Origin: Opisthorchis felineus
Taxonomy: Eukaryota > Platyhelminthes > Trematoda > Opisthorchiida > Opisthorchiidae
DNA length: 64,000 nucleotides
Direction of reading: 5' to 3'
NCBI GenBank assembly: GCA_004794785.1
Contig: SJOL01007418.1
Coordinates: forward strand, 182,435 to 246,434
The number at the start of each line of letters is the position of its first letter. Positions within the stretch are counted from its first letter, which is position 1. Under the pieces are notes generated by a model, which did no database searches, was not told where the DNA came from, and was given only the letters and a program-made list of their open reading frames with translations. The translations under genes were made by a program, and so were the position numbers. Shown piece after piece: positions 48,031-61,000 of the stretch.

Positions 48031-51000
48031 CTAATCATCCCAAGTTCCAACTTCAAATCGGGATAGTGAATTCACAATACACACAGGTTTTCCATCTGCA
48101 GGCAAGTCGACCACGCGCACGGTGTTTGTTGCTCCTGGGCCGGCCTTCCATCCAGTCACTGTCACGACCCGATCGCCGCCGGAAACGAAGAGACGAGAAC
48201 GAGCATAGTCGATCGCAGCATTCATGCTTGCGTCCATGTCTTCACACCAATCCTCAAGTTGTTCTTCTAAACATAAAAAGAGCGAGAGATAATAGACAGC
48301 ACAATTAGTTCAGACTGCATTCGGGCAGAAGAGAACAATTCTGAAATCGGCGCCTCTAGTGTCTTTCAACTACTTGGAGGTCACCGGTAACCAACCACAC
48401 ACCGGCATAATAAGCATTTAAAGTAAGGAGAAGCCTATTGCGACATCCTCCTGAACTTTTAAACTCTGCGTGGATCAGATGTGCGGCTGAATCAAGTACA
48501 AACAAGGTACAGTTGAGTTCGTTGATGTTGACGTTGTTTTTGAGAATATTACAGCAAACTGTGGGGAAACGCATGGTAATCTGATGGTATTTCAGTTCCC
48601 AAGAGTAACGATTGCTTGCACTGTTACGTTAAGATGCATATTCCTGGAGGATTATCTCATTTTCTGTGGTTTTATTTGAGTTAAGCCAGGTGAAACAAAT
48701 TTCCACACTTGTTACTACCTAAATGAAGAGGATTAACGATAACCACCCATCGCATGCATTAGTATGCTTCGGTCGAGGGTATACAAAAGTATAAAAACGT
48801 CTCTATTCCGAAGGAAGTGCAATATCCCAACTCACTCTTACAAAAGCTGCCTGAAACTCCCGAATGCAACCCGCCTAGCATATTAGTCTCATTCTTACGA
48901 GGAAACACCTATCGGGTAGGAATTTTGGTATTCTTCAAAGGTGTTTAATTCGAGCGGCGATGGAGTTACCAACGGGTACATTCTCACAAGGAAAACGCTC
49001 GTGGTGAGTAGAATAATATACTAATCATCCAGCTGTGACACCTTTCAGGTGCCTAGCTGCCATGCCACCAGAAGGAAGCAAGAGGGCTGAGATACTGTCG
49101 GGTTGCCCAAACAGCAGTTGAGATGTATAGATTGGGTCGGAACCACGGAACTTCTGGTCAGTAAGTTCGCGCTGTCTTGAGCTGAGATTCTGATATGATT
49201 GCATCATATTACTTTTAGAAAAAGAGTAACGGCTTTAAAAGAGAACTGACAAAACCATCGGCGAGTAATGGAAGCAGGTCCCAAAATGTACATGTAAACA
49301 AAGTGTCCATGCAAATGGACAGAAGATTGCATGAAACGGATGAGTCCAAAGAAGAAACCTGAATTCACACATGTATTGCGTTCTACTGAGATTTTAACTG
49401 CTTTCACAAAGTACAGCTCTGGACTAAAGGTGTTTTCGTGTATTGTTTCGTTTAATCAAGCTTTGCGTGCGTTCATCTGCTTAGTCTACATATCCTTTCG
49501 ATACATCGTTGTGTCACGTTTTTCACATGCACTTTAGTCGTCCGTCGCAAGTCGCTCGTGCTCGATCCCAATAAACGACTGCGTCCGGTACGTTGTCGGT
49601 TTTGATTAGTGACGCATAGACATCGCGAATAGGAACTGAGTCGTGTAATCGGATATTGAAGCATTAACAATAAACGCGTGCGACCTCTGCAGATTTTATC
49701 TTTGTTATTTCATGACTAAATAGGAGTGAATTTCCGCCTTGCGCGAAGTGGATTCCTTGTAGGGCCTGAAACCCTCCTCGATAATCATCACTATCAGGGA
49801 CAGAAAGATTGACGGAATAGGCACGGTAGCGCACAAATGAGTATCTCCAACCCATCCGTTGGATCAATGAGTCATCAACCTACAAGCCTTATTCTGTCGA
49901 CAACAGCACCATGGTAGAGCAACAAACTTGGTCGAAACAAATCCGTGATCCAGCTTCTCACTGGGAAAATGGTTCAGTCTTTTCAGCAGAACCATGAGCC
50001 CTCCCCAGTCATCGCAGCTGGCGCAATGGAAGCCGGCCTGACGAACTCTAGCGAACCGAGTACAAGACCAACGCAACCTTGCACCAACAAAAGAATCTAA
50101 CCGAACAAGCTCATATAAATCGAGAATTTTAAAAGCAATCTCCAGCTAACTGCAACCGTAACGTTTCATATTGTATAAGGACGGTGCTATTTAGCATTCC
50201 TATCAGTAATGTGTACCTGTCACACCTGCATGAGATTTTCTCCAATGTCATGGCGACCGTCAGTGAGCAGATAGGAAGTTGAATCTGGCTTCACCGAAGT
50301 TGAGTCAAAGAGAAGAGAATTATTTAATTTTCCTCTCTTGTAGGGAGAAACTGCTGGATTCATTTCATACAGACCACGAAGTAAACCTGCGCAAGGCCCG
50401 ACGGGTCGCCTAGAAAACAAACACAAGTGGGCCGAAATCGATATAAGCTTGCATCGGCTCAAGGGCCGAGGCTGTGATTGCCAGATTACATAATTTCACT
50501 CTTTGTCGTCATCTACATTACACTGTGCGTCTATCAGGCTCTGACAAGGAAAAACAGATCTAATTCACAAGCCCGATAAACAAATCAATCGTGAGTGCTC
50601 AGCATATTTATGCTTTTTTCTTCACACTATGAATGATTCAAAAGAAATGATTCAAAAATAAATAAATAAAATAAAATATAAAATAAAAATAGTGCATCCG
50701 ATCTGAAGAAGGGGTGTAGGTAACTTCACTATACCAAATTATTTCAACATGCGGGGCTGTTGTGCTGGTCACCAAGACAGAGCTTTGATTTGAGGGCACT
50801 TCTGAGACTTCGCATTTAGTATGACTAAAGTTCGGGATGCAAGAAGCTGACCCCCGGCTTGTATGACAGCTATGACGCAACGGGAGTGCAGGACAACGAA
50901 AGCACTGGTGCATCTGCTGAATTATATCATCTATAGCACAGGAGTGACACCAGCCTTCGCTAAAAACACGTAAACAGAGAGTCTTGTGCGGTCTGATCTA

Positions 51001-52528
51001 ATCCAGAGCACCGAAATGTTGATCCCATGAGTGGAAGACATCGGGCGCTTGTCCAAGTTCGATAATCGATGCGTCTGCCGTACTACCCACATTTTGTGAG
51101 AATGGTAAAAGCAGAAACGAAGTTCCCCCAACGGCCTTTGGAACGGGAGGGCCTGCGGACTCCTAAGGACAATTACCTCCCAAAGCCAGCTTGTGGTTGG
51201 GGCATATTCTCCGAATGTGGAGTAATCATTCACCTCAGCGCGCGCATTTCGCAAGACCAGAAAACCACTGGAAGAAACTACCTGAAGGTTAAAAAATGAA
51301 GAAACTAAACACTAAGCTTGCTTCAGTTCAGTCTCCCTGGCTGAGGCCCAAAAGACGACAAGAACACGTGGATGATACTGCCTGCTGATGTGACGGAAAA
51401 TCGAACCCAATGGCGTACGCGTTGTAAACTCTTATCCTGACGTCTCATTCTTTCGATCAGTTTTGCGCCATCTAGCGCACGGACTTGATCCCATTTAAGA
51501 AGCATCGTGAATTATATATNAGTATGCATATATATATATATATATATATATAATGACATCATGAAGTAGTCTATCTTTAGAGACAAGGCAGTTAAGTGCA
51601 CTAGAAGTTGCGATAGTCCAGTAGGCAAACGAGAGTGCGAATCCAGTATCTTCATGAAGGCCAGAACAGCTTGACAGGGTGTGTTAATATATGCGTTGAG
51701 GACAAGATAAACGCGACTGATTTTCCACAACCGGGGAGTTTGGAATGTGAAAGAGGCTCGCCCATGATTACCAAAAACACCTGATTCAATTCGTCTGCAT
51801 AGTATTTGGTTAGGTGGGGTGGAAATGTTGTTAGGATCGGGAGAAACCGTTCAAGCAGATGCCCTGAACAGTCATTTAGGTCATGTGAAACTGACCATGC
51901 ATTACTGTTTGAAATGTGGTGTACGGCAAGAGAACTCCAGCGATTTAGTGAGAAATCCTCTTGAAGAAAGGTCATCCTATACGACAGGCTGAAAAAAGCT
52001 TTCCCATAGACTCTTCTCTTCAGTGTATGGCGGTACCTCTGAAAAACAAACGGTGCGAGGACCGGAGGATGTCACCTCTTTGGGCCACGAAACGATGAAT
52101 CTCCTGAATTTCAATAACACTGGAGGCAGAACACACCATTCCGTTCATTTAAACTGAACATAAGAAATCCAAAACCATCAATGCAAAAAAGCGAAGGTTA
52201 CGCAAGCAGGCCCAATTTTTTAACAAGGTTTCTTCACTACCAGTTGCCGAACAAGCATCTATGTTTTCATAACGATGTCAATCGCTTAACCGTGGACAAG
52301 TTACAATAATATCGTCACAGTATCACCATCGCTACCAAAGATGTTAGTTACATCGATCATCCCCAAGTACGCCTCCAATGGATGTGGTGGTTGAAGTACA
52401 TAAACTCACCGAGGAATAAGAAAGGGTGAATTCCACGAAAAGAGTGGCACCAACGGGCTACTTGGACATCTCTCACGACGGCGACGACTGGACAGGAGGG
52501 TCGGAACGCGGCGATAGTGCTAGCTGAC
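48031..52528 (-). CDS. PK: Divergent pyruvate kinase, C-terminal domain, last two exons found
   Basis: Exon 52528-52410 (119 nt) and exon 48266-48031 (236 nt) are joined across a 4143-base GT-AG intron ('gtgagt'...'gtttag'). They give about 117 residues of the pyruvate kinase C-domain, the part holding the fructose-1,6-bisphosphate site. Pyruvate kinase makes ATP and pyruvate from phosphoenolpyruvate in cytosolic glycolysis. Landmarks are SASTIAAFRPSCPVVAVVRD (family 'GRSA..vs.yRP..PIiavTR'), FRGIHPFLF (family 'lyRGi.P'), EDWCEDMDASMNAAIDYA and the loop VTGWKAGPGATNTVRVV (family 'ltGw..GsG.TNtmRVV'). The first exon starts with the third base of a codon that would complete Arg or Gly, and the split Glu codon across the intron is consistent. 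The tail runs about 23 residues past RVV, longer than usual, and may be partly intron if a weak donor is used. Upstream exons were not found. Confidence 0.88.
49022..49190 (-). mobile_element. tRNA-derived SINE copy 8, in the pyruvate kinase intron
   Basis: The reverse complement shows 'aaaggtgtcacagctggatg' (family end), the body 'ctcttgcttccttctggtgg' and the B-box region (plus-strand 'gggtcggaaccacgg', altered). The A-box region is largely lost. It lies in the 4.1-kb intron in the same orientation as the host gene. Confidence 0.75.
49191..52409. other. Remainder of the pyruvate kinase intron
   Basis: No SINE, RT or conserved exon was seen besides an (A/T)-rich run at 50650-50690 and a (TA)n tract at 51530-51552. 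Anonymous frames include 107 codons at 51975-51652 (-) and 107 codons at 51254-50931 (-). They have no recognised motif. A small minus-strand frame at 49867-49664 (QALQGIHFAQGGNSLLFS) has protein-like character but no family that I can defend. Confidence 0.35.
51520..51552. repeat. (TA)n microsatellite with an undetermined base
   Basis: A tract of alternating T and A of about 22 bases lies next to a single N at 51520, so its length is uncertain. Confidence 0.85.
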
Positions 52529-53222
52529 CTGAAAGCAAAAAGGATCTGATTACATCACAAACCCAAGAAAACAAACGAAATTTAAACGGCAACGTTCCAA
52601 GGAAGATGTGTTTTACCAGGGACGTTTTGAGAGCGACGAGGCCGATGACAGGTTGCGTAAACAAGGTGTTAGTTGAACAGGCCGTTAGGTCAGTCGTTCC
52701 AAAACAGAGTACAGCGGAAATGACGGTTTAATTTATGGATAGCTACTGACATATGATGGTCACAAGCACCACATGGAGTACAAAAACCTTCGAGCAGGGC
52801 CGATTCATTCACACGGATGACCTTGCATGCATTCATGTCGTGGACAGTGACCGTGGACCGATTACATCAACTGAATGTCGATCGTGTCGCACAACACCAA
52901 ATTGAAACAGAAAAATTCGATTGGTTTGCTAAGGGCATCGAGTTCGTAAGGCGATCAGTCAGGCTGACTTCATTTGCAGTGGAATTCGGGTTTGGAACAC
53001 TCGTATTTCGGCTAACAAAGAAGGTAATTTATGGCGACCCTGTCACAACACCCATTGTAGTGACAAGGGATATGGCCTGACGTCAAATTCGACCAATCAC
53101 TGTGAAAACAAATACACCCTGGTCACGCCGAGTATTTATTTGTTTCCTTATTTATTTGATTCCACCGACATTGCCGGCAGCAGTTGGGCCACCGACCAGT
53201 TAGACGGGTTGGTTACCTGTTG

Positions 53223-53395
53223 CAGGGGGTGAGATGGCTCAGTGGTTAGGGCGCGTGGTTCGAACCCGGCCTTTGGCTCCCGACTTTCCCTGTCTAGGCT
53301 TAGGCAACCTGACAGTATCTCAACCCTCCTTCGGGTGGTGTGGCAGCTGGGCACCGAAGGGTGTTAACGCTGAATGATCTAACCTAACCTAACCA
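53223..53395 (+). mobile_element. tRNA-derived SINE copy 9, lacking the segment between A and B boxes
   Basis: The head is 'ggggtgagatggctcagtgg', followed by 'ttagggcgcgtggttcgaac', which fuses the A-box side directly to the B box. The usual 'gaatttactgaccggaaggtc' between them is gone. The body 'ccctgtctaggcttaggcaa' is present, and the end carries a short (CTAAC)n tail at 53379-53395. It lies upstream of the pyruvate kinase exon on the opposite strand. Confidence 0.85.
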
Positions 53396-56300
53396 ACTAT
53401 GCACGAATGTTCAGTAGTGAAAAAACCAACAAGTCATCTGATTTGATATTACCAGACTACGTATAAACAACACAATCCAAGGGTTTCGCGCCTAACTGAA
53501 CCAAGGATCAAAACAGATTTATTAATTTGAGTGTAAGTAGGTCACCATGTTCAATTTCATCATACAACACTTTCAGTACTACCTTGAAAAAAAAAACAAG
53601 CAAGCTGGGTCGCGTTTCGCATTGGAAGTCGCAGGTAGCACAGACTAAATGCTGATACTGACGTGTTGTTAAATAAGGGTTTTGTTCGACAGAGGGTATA
53701 TTGTACAGGAAAGTGTAAGGATGAGATTTTTGATGTAGTACCATGCCTCGTTTAGCAAGCCGTCATGTTACACAGAATGTAGAAACAAGCAAGCGGTGCA
53801 GTCAAAGATTGAAACAGAAAAACCGACAATAGATTTGACAATGGCTGCCATTCGCAATTTGTAGGCTGCTGTACACAGTTCGATCAAACCTCACTTCGAA
53901 AAAGCACACATCGGATAAGTAGAAAAGACTGAATCAGAGCCGAAAACTTTAAAATGAGTATAGAAACAAGTAGCCGAAAAATCTAAATATCCGGAGCGGA
54001 AATTCGCTGAAAATCCGCTCTGTGAACCCGTCTTCAATACGAAGGACTGGTATAGAGTCTTCAAATCAAGGTAAAAAAAGCTATTGCGAATGATATAAAA
54101 CCTTGACGCTAACAAGTGATTTTGAATGAGAAACTGAAATGCAGATAATTGGAAAGGTTAGCTGCTCCTGGAAAGCAACCCACTCGTGTTTCGCCCTTAT
54201 TGGGAATCGTTAGACGGATCTAGCAGGGTTGACTACGCGCTACTTGGAGCAACAGTTGTCCAGTGTCGATTGCAGCACGGCGCAGCCACTAACCACACCC
54301 GTGTACATCGTGAACATGCATTGAGGTTACTTCATGGGAAGAAGTTGTCAGGAAATTCGACTTACCATCGAGACGGAAAGACTCGTCTCTTGCTTACCAC
54401 TATTGCCTCTTCTACTTTACACCCTGTGACAAAACCATAGGGCCATTCAATTTTTTCACCACAAATTCACTCCGAGAGCATTGAACTAAATTGAATTTTA
54501 GGTCAGTAGGTGAGAGATCCCATCGAATATTACTTCGACTAATTGGAATAAGTGGTATAAGATGAGAAAATTAAAGGATAACTCCATGACGCCATGTCCT
54601 TGCAAGAGATGCCGGTGATAGTACGCGAATATTCAGCATGAAACCATGTGAATGATGTTCGTAGTTCAGAGCAGCCACCAACTTGTGAGTTCGTTGACGT
54701 TCACATCTGTGTACACCGCCTGGTGTATTCCACGGTCTCACCTCACAAAATGGGCGGATCAACAACACTGAAAGGTTATTAACACAAGCGAGTACATCCA
54801 CAGACTGGAATGCTTTCACTCACTAACATGACTACAAAGGAGGGATAAGCAAACAAGATAACGCTAAGGTTCACTTCTTTCACATCATCAAGAACCGGCT
54901 TCCATGATTGATTGTTGATCAGGCTATGTTCGCCGGCGAACAGATCAACAGCCACGCGATTAACGACCAGAAAACGCACCCGAGCTGCCAGTATTTGGAC
55001 ACGTTGGTTTCTATTAAATCTCGCGACGTGAGACCAGCGCCAACTTGTAGTCCTGATTTGTATTCAACTAGGACCGCGTGGGGTATACCAGCGCAGTGAA
55101 GATACGAGCATTTATGTGTCACCAACTAAGACGGTGGCTGCTGTGAAACAAACGTAATTCTCACACTCAATAAAAGTATACCGGTATAGAGTTATCGAGG
55201 CCTTGAGGCGAAACGGTCAACAAAATAAAACCAACATCTCACTCAACGAAAAGGTACCATGCGGTTGTATTACAATTTTGTCGTACTTGTTTTTTCACTA
55301 TACGGAAGCAAAAGTTTTGTAGATCCTGGCTTTGATTTTCGATCGGATAAGTCACCTACTGACAAGAAATACAGCTCAGTTCCATTCCACCAGAAGTGAG
55401 AAACACATTTTTAGTCCTTTACTTATATGTATAGCGGTTAAAACAATAACCTACGGGTACGCGGAATATTCAGTAACGTTGACCAAAACATATTCAGTGC
55501 GAGAGGGCTGTTTGCGCCAAGCACCTCCACAAGGAACGGAACGAATCTCTTCAGCAAGTTATTTCAAGCACCAACTGTTCTGGTCCAAAGGATGTTATCC
55601 ACTTGATCATCAGCTCATTTCATTTTGGAATATACTGATACAGTATCACCTAGTCAAGAGTTCAAAAAGAGTGACCTCAAAAAAGCGACTAAAACATCAA
55701 GGCCAGTAACCCGAAAGACGAGCTCAGATATTCATCGGTACCAACGTATGTGACCCAGAGAACATGCATGTGAGGGTGGCCCGTGACATGGATTGAATTC
55801 ACTTATTTTTGTCCGTTTCTGGGACAGAAAAAACACGGTGATAACACTATGGGAATCCAAAACAGACACACTTGTTTGTTGACAAGGTTTTCGGTCCAAA
55901 ACTGACAATATCACCTACTTTGAACGCAATAAATTGGTCGGGAACAGGCCAAAAGTATAGAACTGTTGCTCTGTTCATTGCAAGGGTCAGTAAACTAATC
56001 TCGGGCTAACCTGGAGGAACATCATTGGGGAATGAGTTTAGAATCCATACTGGAGTATACACCCAGTATAGTTTGCCCCAGCTTGATGCTTGGAAGTATT
56101 CATCGATCACGGTATAATGGAATGGCGTACGCCTACGCTGTGGGGTGATTTATGGATCTATATTAAGCCCGGGCAAATTCCAGACGTAATAATTCTGTAA
56201 AATTTCTATGAAAGAAGAGATTTTACCATAGGGCCAGTAGTGAAGCTAAGCCTCGAGAGAGTTTCTGCATCCCCGCTGCACAGAGAACCGGTTCAAAACA

Positions 56301-57034
56301 ATACAAAGACTGATTTGTTTATGCTGAGGTTACTTAGTAAACTGTGGGATTGTTTATTGGCTAGCTATACCTCAAAAGTTGATGAACTACTAATGTATTT
56401 TAAAGAACAATGTCGGCTGATCAATAAACCAGATGACAACTGTTTACAATGATGCAAATGCGTAGGCTGCGTTGCCCTACTTGGACCGTGGCTTTGAGGG
56501 ATTCGAGCCCAAACAAAGCTTTCCAAAATTATGTGCCTTTGAGGTCCCGTATAGTTTAGTCGCGTCTGTTAGCAAGGCAGGCGTGCACTATGAGTCCACA
56601 CATATCAAAAGAACAGGCAACATTTTACAGACCAATAGTTTACTCTGTCTCCATCAGATGAAAGAACCAAAAACTATGCCTATTTTCCGTCATTTTTTTC
56701 GAAAGATGTTTTCAATTTCCGTCGATTTCTGAAATCTAGATGAGCGAATTTAGTGGAAATAAAAAAATGTTGTAACAATGGGAATATTTGTTGACACGTA
56801 CAGAAATTTAACTGGAAAGACCGGACCCAAATCTACCGGGCAAGAATAAAGAAAAAGAGCATAGGAACCCCTTTTCACATGCAGTAGCTGCTTAAGGAGA
56901 AGCAGCCTTAGTAGACCAGGATTTCATCACAAGATAATCTCAGCGAATTAAAAGCCTCCCAGAATGCAAAAAGAGATGTTCGAAAGGGAGTGTTCACCCT
57001 TAATACGGAATGTCTGTTGAGTACCCCTTTAAAC
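53396..57034. other. No recognisable gene
   Basis: The longest frames are 125 codons at 55332-55709 (+), 84 codons at 54186-54440 (+) and 82 codons at 54819-54571 (-). None is recognised. The block starting 'gtttcgcccttattgggaat' (about 54188) resembles the sequence before the A-B repeat at 22513 and may be a repeat. Upstream exons of the pyruvate kinase would be expected on the minus strand in this direction, but I found none. Confidence 0.3.
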
Positions 57035-57200
57035 TGGGCTCGAAATAGTTCAACGGTCAATGCGAGAAACTAGTGACCTGAAGCCTCCTAATTCGAACCT
57101 AGCCCTGGATTCTCGACTAATCCAGTCCAGCCCTCGTGCCTCCGTCGGTTCGCACGACAGTGTAAGGGTTCCGCAACTGAACGACTTCTTTATTATTATC
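57035..57200 (+). mobile_element. tRNA-derived SINE copy 10, very divergent
   Basis: Recognisable only in order: 'aaatagttcaacggtcaatg' (A-box side), 'actagtgacctgaag', the B-box remnant 'attcgaacct', 'tccagccctcgtgcctccgt' and the end 'gggttccgcaactgaacgac', with an A/T-rich tail. It is an old insertion. Confidence 0.6.
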
Positions 57201-57489
57201 ATCATCCTGGATTGGTTAAATTTACCAGAGTGGGAGGTTACCACGTCCACCAACAAGTGTCCCGGGCAACCACGCCATGCTCGACGTGTTCATTCATTGG
57301 CACCGTGATCGCGTTAGCGAACCCCCTTCCCTGATCACCGATACTAACCATAATCACTTACCTATTCGACTCTGGAAACGAAACCATCGTAAACAAGCTG
57401 GCGTTTAACTTAGCATTCGCATTAGCTGTTGCTACGCCACGTCACGGTTTAAAAGTATGACCACTAGAATCTTTATAAAGGGGTCCATA

Positions 57490-57575
57490 CTGCGTACGAT
57501 TACATACAAACAGACATACATACAATACAATACATACGCACTTGCATACATATAACCATACACACTGCTACATAG
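57490..57575. repeat. Imperfect CATACA-type tandem repeat
   Basis: Units such as 'acatacaa', 'acatacatac' and 'catacatata' recur with interruptions. Confidence 0.8.
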
Positions 57576-57793
57576 TGTTACAATGCAATATTGTTCATGA
57601 ACCAAGTATATGATTTATCGAGAGTTGACCATAAGTTCTACTGACGGAACATGACGCTCTCGAGTTTTCTTTTGAGATGCATCCGTAAGCTTTCCACAGT
57701 ACAAATATATGGGAGCAAAATGCTCGTTCACTTTGATTAGCTCTTGAGATAAAACCATTACGATTTCAGGCACTGCGGGTAACGAGTTTACGG

Positions 57794-58004
57794 TAATAAT
57801 AATAATAATAATAATAATAGTCGTTCATCTGTAACACCCTTTCGGTGCCTAGCTGCCATGCCACCCGAGGGAGGCACGAGAGCTGAGGTACTGCCTAGCT
57901 GCCCAAGGCAAGACAGGGGAAGTCGAGAGACAGAGGTCGGGTTTGAACCACGGACCTTCCGGTCAGTAAATTCGCCATCCGCCCCCCCTTTTGGGTCAGT
58001 GAGC
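57794..58004 (-). mobile_element. tRNA-derived SINE copy 11 with (ATT)n tail (minus)
   Basis: On the minus strand the body and B box (plus-strand 'gggtttgaaccacgg') are well kept, and the element ends in (ATT)n, visible as (AAT)n at 57794-57820 on the plus strand. Near the head, 'gggggggcggatggcgaatt' replaces the usual 'gggcgagatggctcaagtgg...gcgaatt', so most of the A-box region is deleted. Confidence 0.88.
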
Positions 58005-61000
58005 TCGCACCTTGCCAAGCATTACTTGTGCTCCGTGTTCGGTACTATCTTCCAGGATCTTGAAACCACCTTGTCGTTTTTATCACACAGGTTTCTTCAA
58101 TGGGCATTCCTATCAGTTCTTCTATCATTGCCCCTCTGGGTGTGTCTGCAACTACCGTGCGTAGGATTTAGGTGGAATACTAAAGAGGACTAGTTTTAGT
58201 ACAAGGATAAGTCGTAGAGGTAGCACAACGCTCATGATCTAAGGGGGCGTGGTGTAATCCGACCTGAGTAGCGTAACCATGAATTTTCCTATGGATGCGC
58301 TTCAGTTAAACACACTCTCCACATCTCCGTTTCACTCTTTGCCTCGCTAATGAATTCCCAGCTAGTTGTCTGAGCCACTGGAGTACAAAAGTTCTAGTTG
58401 ATTTAGGGCCAAATTGTGCTACCTGAGTAATCGGACGCAATAAACATGAGAGAAAGTGAGAGAATGTTCTAGAGTTTACCCGAAATTTAGAAAACGTCGA
58501 GCACGTTCAAATGATGCACATATTCACTACGCTTTGTAGTCTCAAAAGTGCACAAAATCAAGTGCTAAGGTAAATAAGAACATTTCTTAGAGATGCTTAG
58601 GGGCGTCGGGGAAACAAACTGCATCCAGATTACTGAACCCTAACGGTTCCTCCAAGTCCCGAAGGGAATCCACATATTAATGATCTGAAACAAGTTGACG
58701 GATGGTTTGACATCACAAGAAAGCATATGACTCGCAAAATGCTGTCTCGTTTGTACGTGGGTGGGGAGTAACAAAGAACGAAACGACGAAAGCGGCAACA
58801 CATTAGTTCATGAACAAAACAAAAGCTAATCACTGCGATGATGGCGGATGGTGAGATGTGGCTTGGACGGGTTGTAGCTTCGTGCATCTGTTCTCATATG
58901 CTGTAGTTCCGCATTTAGCTTGGTAAGCCAAACAGTGCTTGTCGGAAAAGCAATCAATACTTCATCTCCCATGCTAATAGACATAGCGTTAATTTCACCA
59001 TTCCGTTCTGTGTTGAAAATCCAGTTTTTTCCTATCCCTGTTTACGTTCACATGGGTGCATTTTTCGCTTTTGCTTTCAGAACTGGTCACATGCACACCA
59101 TTTGCAAATAGCTGAGTTCATTGTATCGTTAACTGTGAACTAGTTCGGATTTGCATGGTGTTCCTGCGTGCAGACACGTGAAAGGTCACGTGCAGAGAAT
59201 GACCGACCCCACCATGAGATGTTGAGGCAGTACAATCCAAGAGTAAGGTCCACCCGTTCAGTGAAGACCTGTGATCTATCCTTTTCACGGTGATGATATC
59301 AACACACAGCGAAGTCAATTGGGCACCTTTGCGAACATATTTACAGTAGTCTCCCATCACGGGATACCTCAAAGTCCCATCTATGACAGATGTTTTCTCT
59401 TGGAAGGACCAAGCCCTTTACACTTAGTAGATCAAGAGTTACTCGACTCCGGATGCTTTCAAAAAATATCTTACAACATGAGGAAATTTCTCAAGTTGAT
59501 CAGAATAAAATCTCAAAATATTTACTGCGAACTATACAAGTGTATCAACAGTTTGCATCTGTGCAGTAGTTGCCAATTCCTGTCAGTTGCGTTATTATGG
59601 TGCGGTACTTTTTGCGCTACCTAGCCGGACTCTGATTAGAATCAGGAAAGGGCATAACGTTATGGAACTGGACTGTCCAAACATTACGTCGACCACTTTG
59701 TTTATCTTGCAGTCGGAGGTGACACCGGTTTATTTGTATTGTGTGCACTAACAAACCCCGAGTACAACAGAGGGCCTCAACCAATGATAACACACCGAAT
59801 CGGATGTAGAACTGCTTGCAACAATAAGGTATTGCGTACATGTTTTGCTGGAGTTGGAACGGTCGCCGCACGCGGCTTCCGCTCCTTGAATTTTCTACCT
59901 TCAATATTGAGTATGTCTTGTTATGTTGACCTGAAAGAGGTTGGCCACAGCCGAAGGAACCGTGAACAAACCGGGAGATAAAGTGATCATTTGTGTCATC
60001 TCTTGGAGTAAACTGACAACTTTTCATTTGTGTTCAATAACACGGGGAGACCTGACACTTTGGAGGGCAAATTAACCTAAATGGAGGATGACGGATAATG
60101 TACAATCACGTACTTTAAGCAGTACACACATCAAATCACCACACCCATCTGTACACAGTGTCAGGCTGGAGTGCTGTAAAAGCAACTGACATGCTTGACA
60201 AATGTTTAAAAAAACAGCAACAGAACCAAACGAACAAGTATTGGTGGTGGTTATTGCAGGAACAATGAGCATACCACCCAAATCCGGGATCATAGGCTTC
60301 TTTCGTCTTCCGAAAACTAAGGTCGTGCTCACATGTTTGGGATAGTACCCCCATAACTACTTGATATTCGGACACAGGATAGACCTATTCACGATTTACC
60401 ATCTAAAAGAGGTGACCGGTCTGTTCCAAGGGAATGATCACTAACAAAAATGCGAGTGATACATGTGGAAGGAATTACAGGAGGACATTAGAAAAAAGGG
60501 GGATAACGTTCCATTTGAAGGTGCGTCAAAAGTAGTTTTTCAGTCAGGCGAAATGATCCACATTCGGTATCCTTCAGAATCACCATTATCACTGGTTTCC
60601 ACTATTCAACCCATCTTGGCAAAACTGACCACTGTTCAACATTGCCCGGCCCATCCCTATTCACTCTCATCCGAGAGGGCTGATTCAGGGAAATTTTGAG
60701 GTTTATTGGGATTATTTGATATTTCTCTCCTCAAGCTGCAAAATAACAAGCAGGCAGGATCTTGAATGTCTTTTGATCTGTCACCTTTCGTTCGGGTAAT
60801 GGGAAAAGCAGCTTATTTCGCCTACGGCTATTGAATGACTTTTGTGTAAGTGAACAAACGGCTAAGGTCCCAAGTAAAGGTTTTAAACTGTTTCTCATTT
60901 TTTCGGGAATTTCCATTCATTCCACTGCGTGTCTAAACAGAAACTGTGCACAATTTCCAGTCCGAGGAACGTACGGAAATTGTAGTGTGATGTCTCCTGA

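Noticed and set aside
47934..48308. 124-codon plus-strand frame
   Set aside because: It lies antisense to the pyruvate kinase terminal exon, which has family motifs and a matching splice phase.
49664..49867. Minus frame resembling a thioredoxin-fold/AhpC-TSA C-terminal segment
   Set aside because: The similarity was limited to a 'GG....QGG..L..H' pattern, without the cysteine motif or neighbouring exons, so it is too weak to call.
53379..53395. CTAACCTAACC run considered as telomere-like sequence
   Set aside because: It is only three units, differs from the flatworm TTAGGG repeat and sits exactly at the SINE 3' end, so it is best read as a SINE tail.
59617..60027. 136-codon minus frame with an open plus frame across it
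   Set aside because: Both strands are open, no motif is visible, and neither has a convincing splice boundary.
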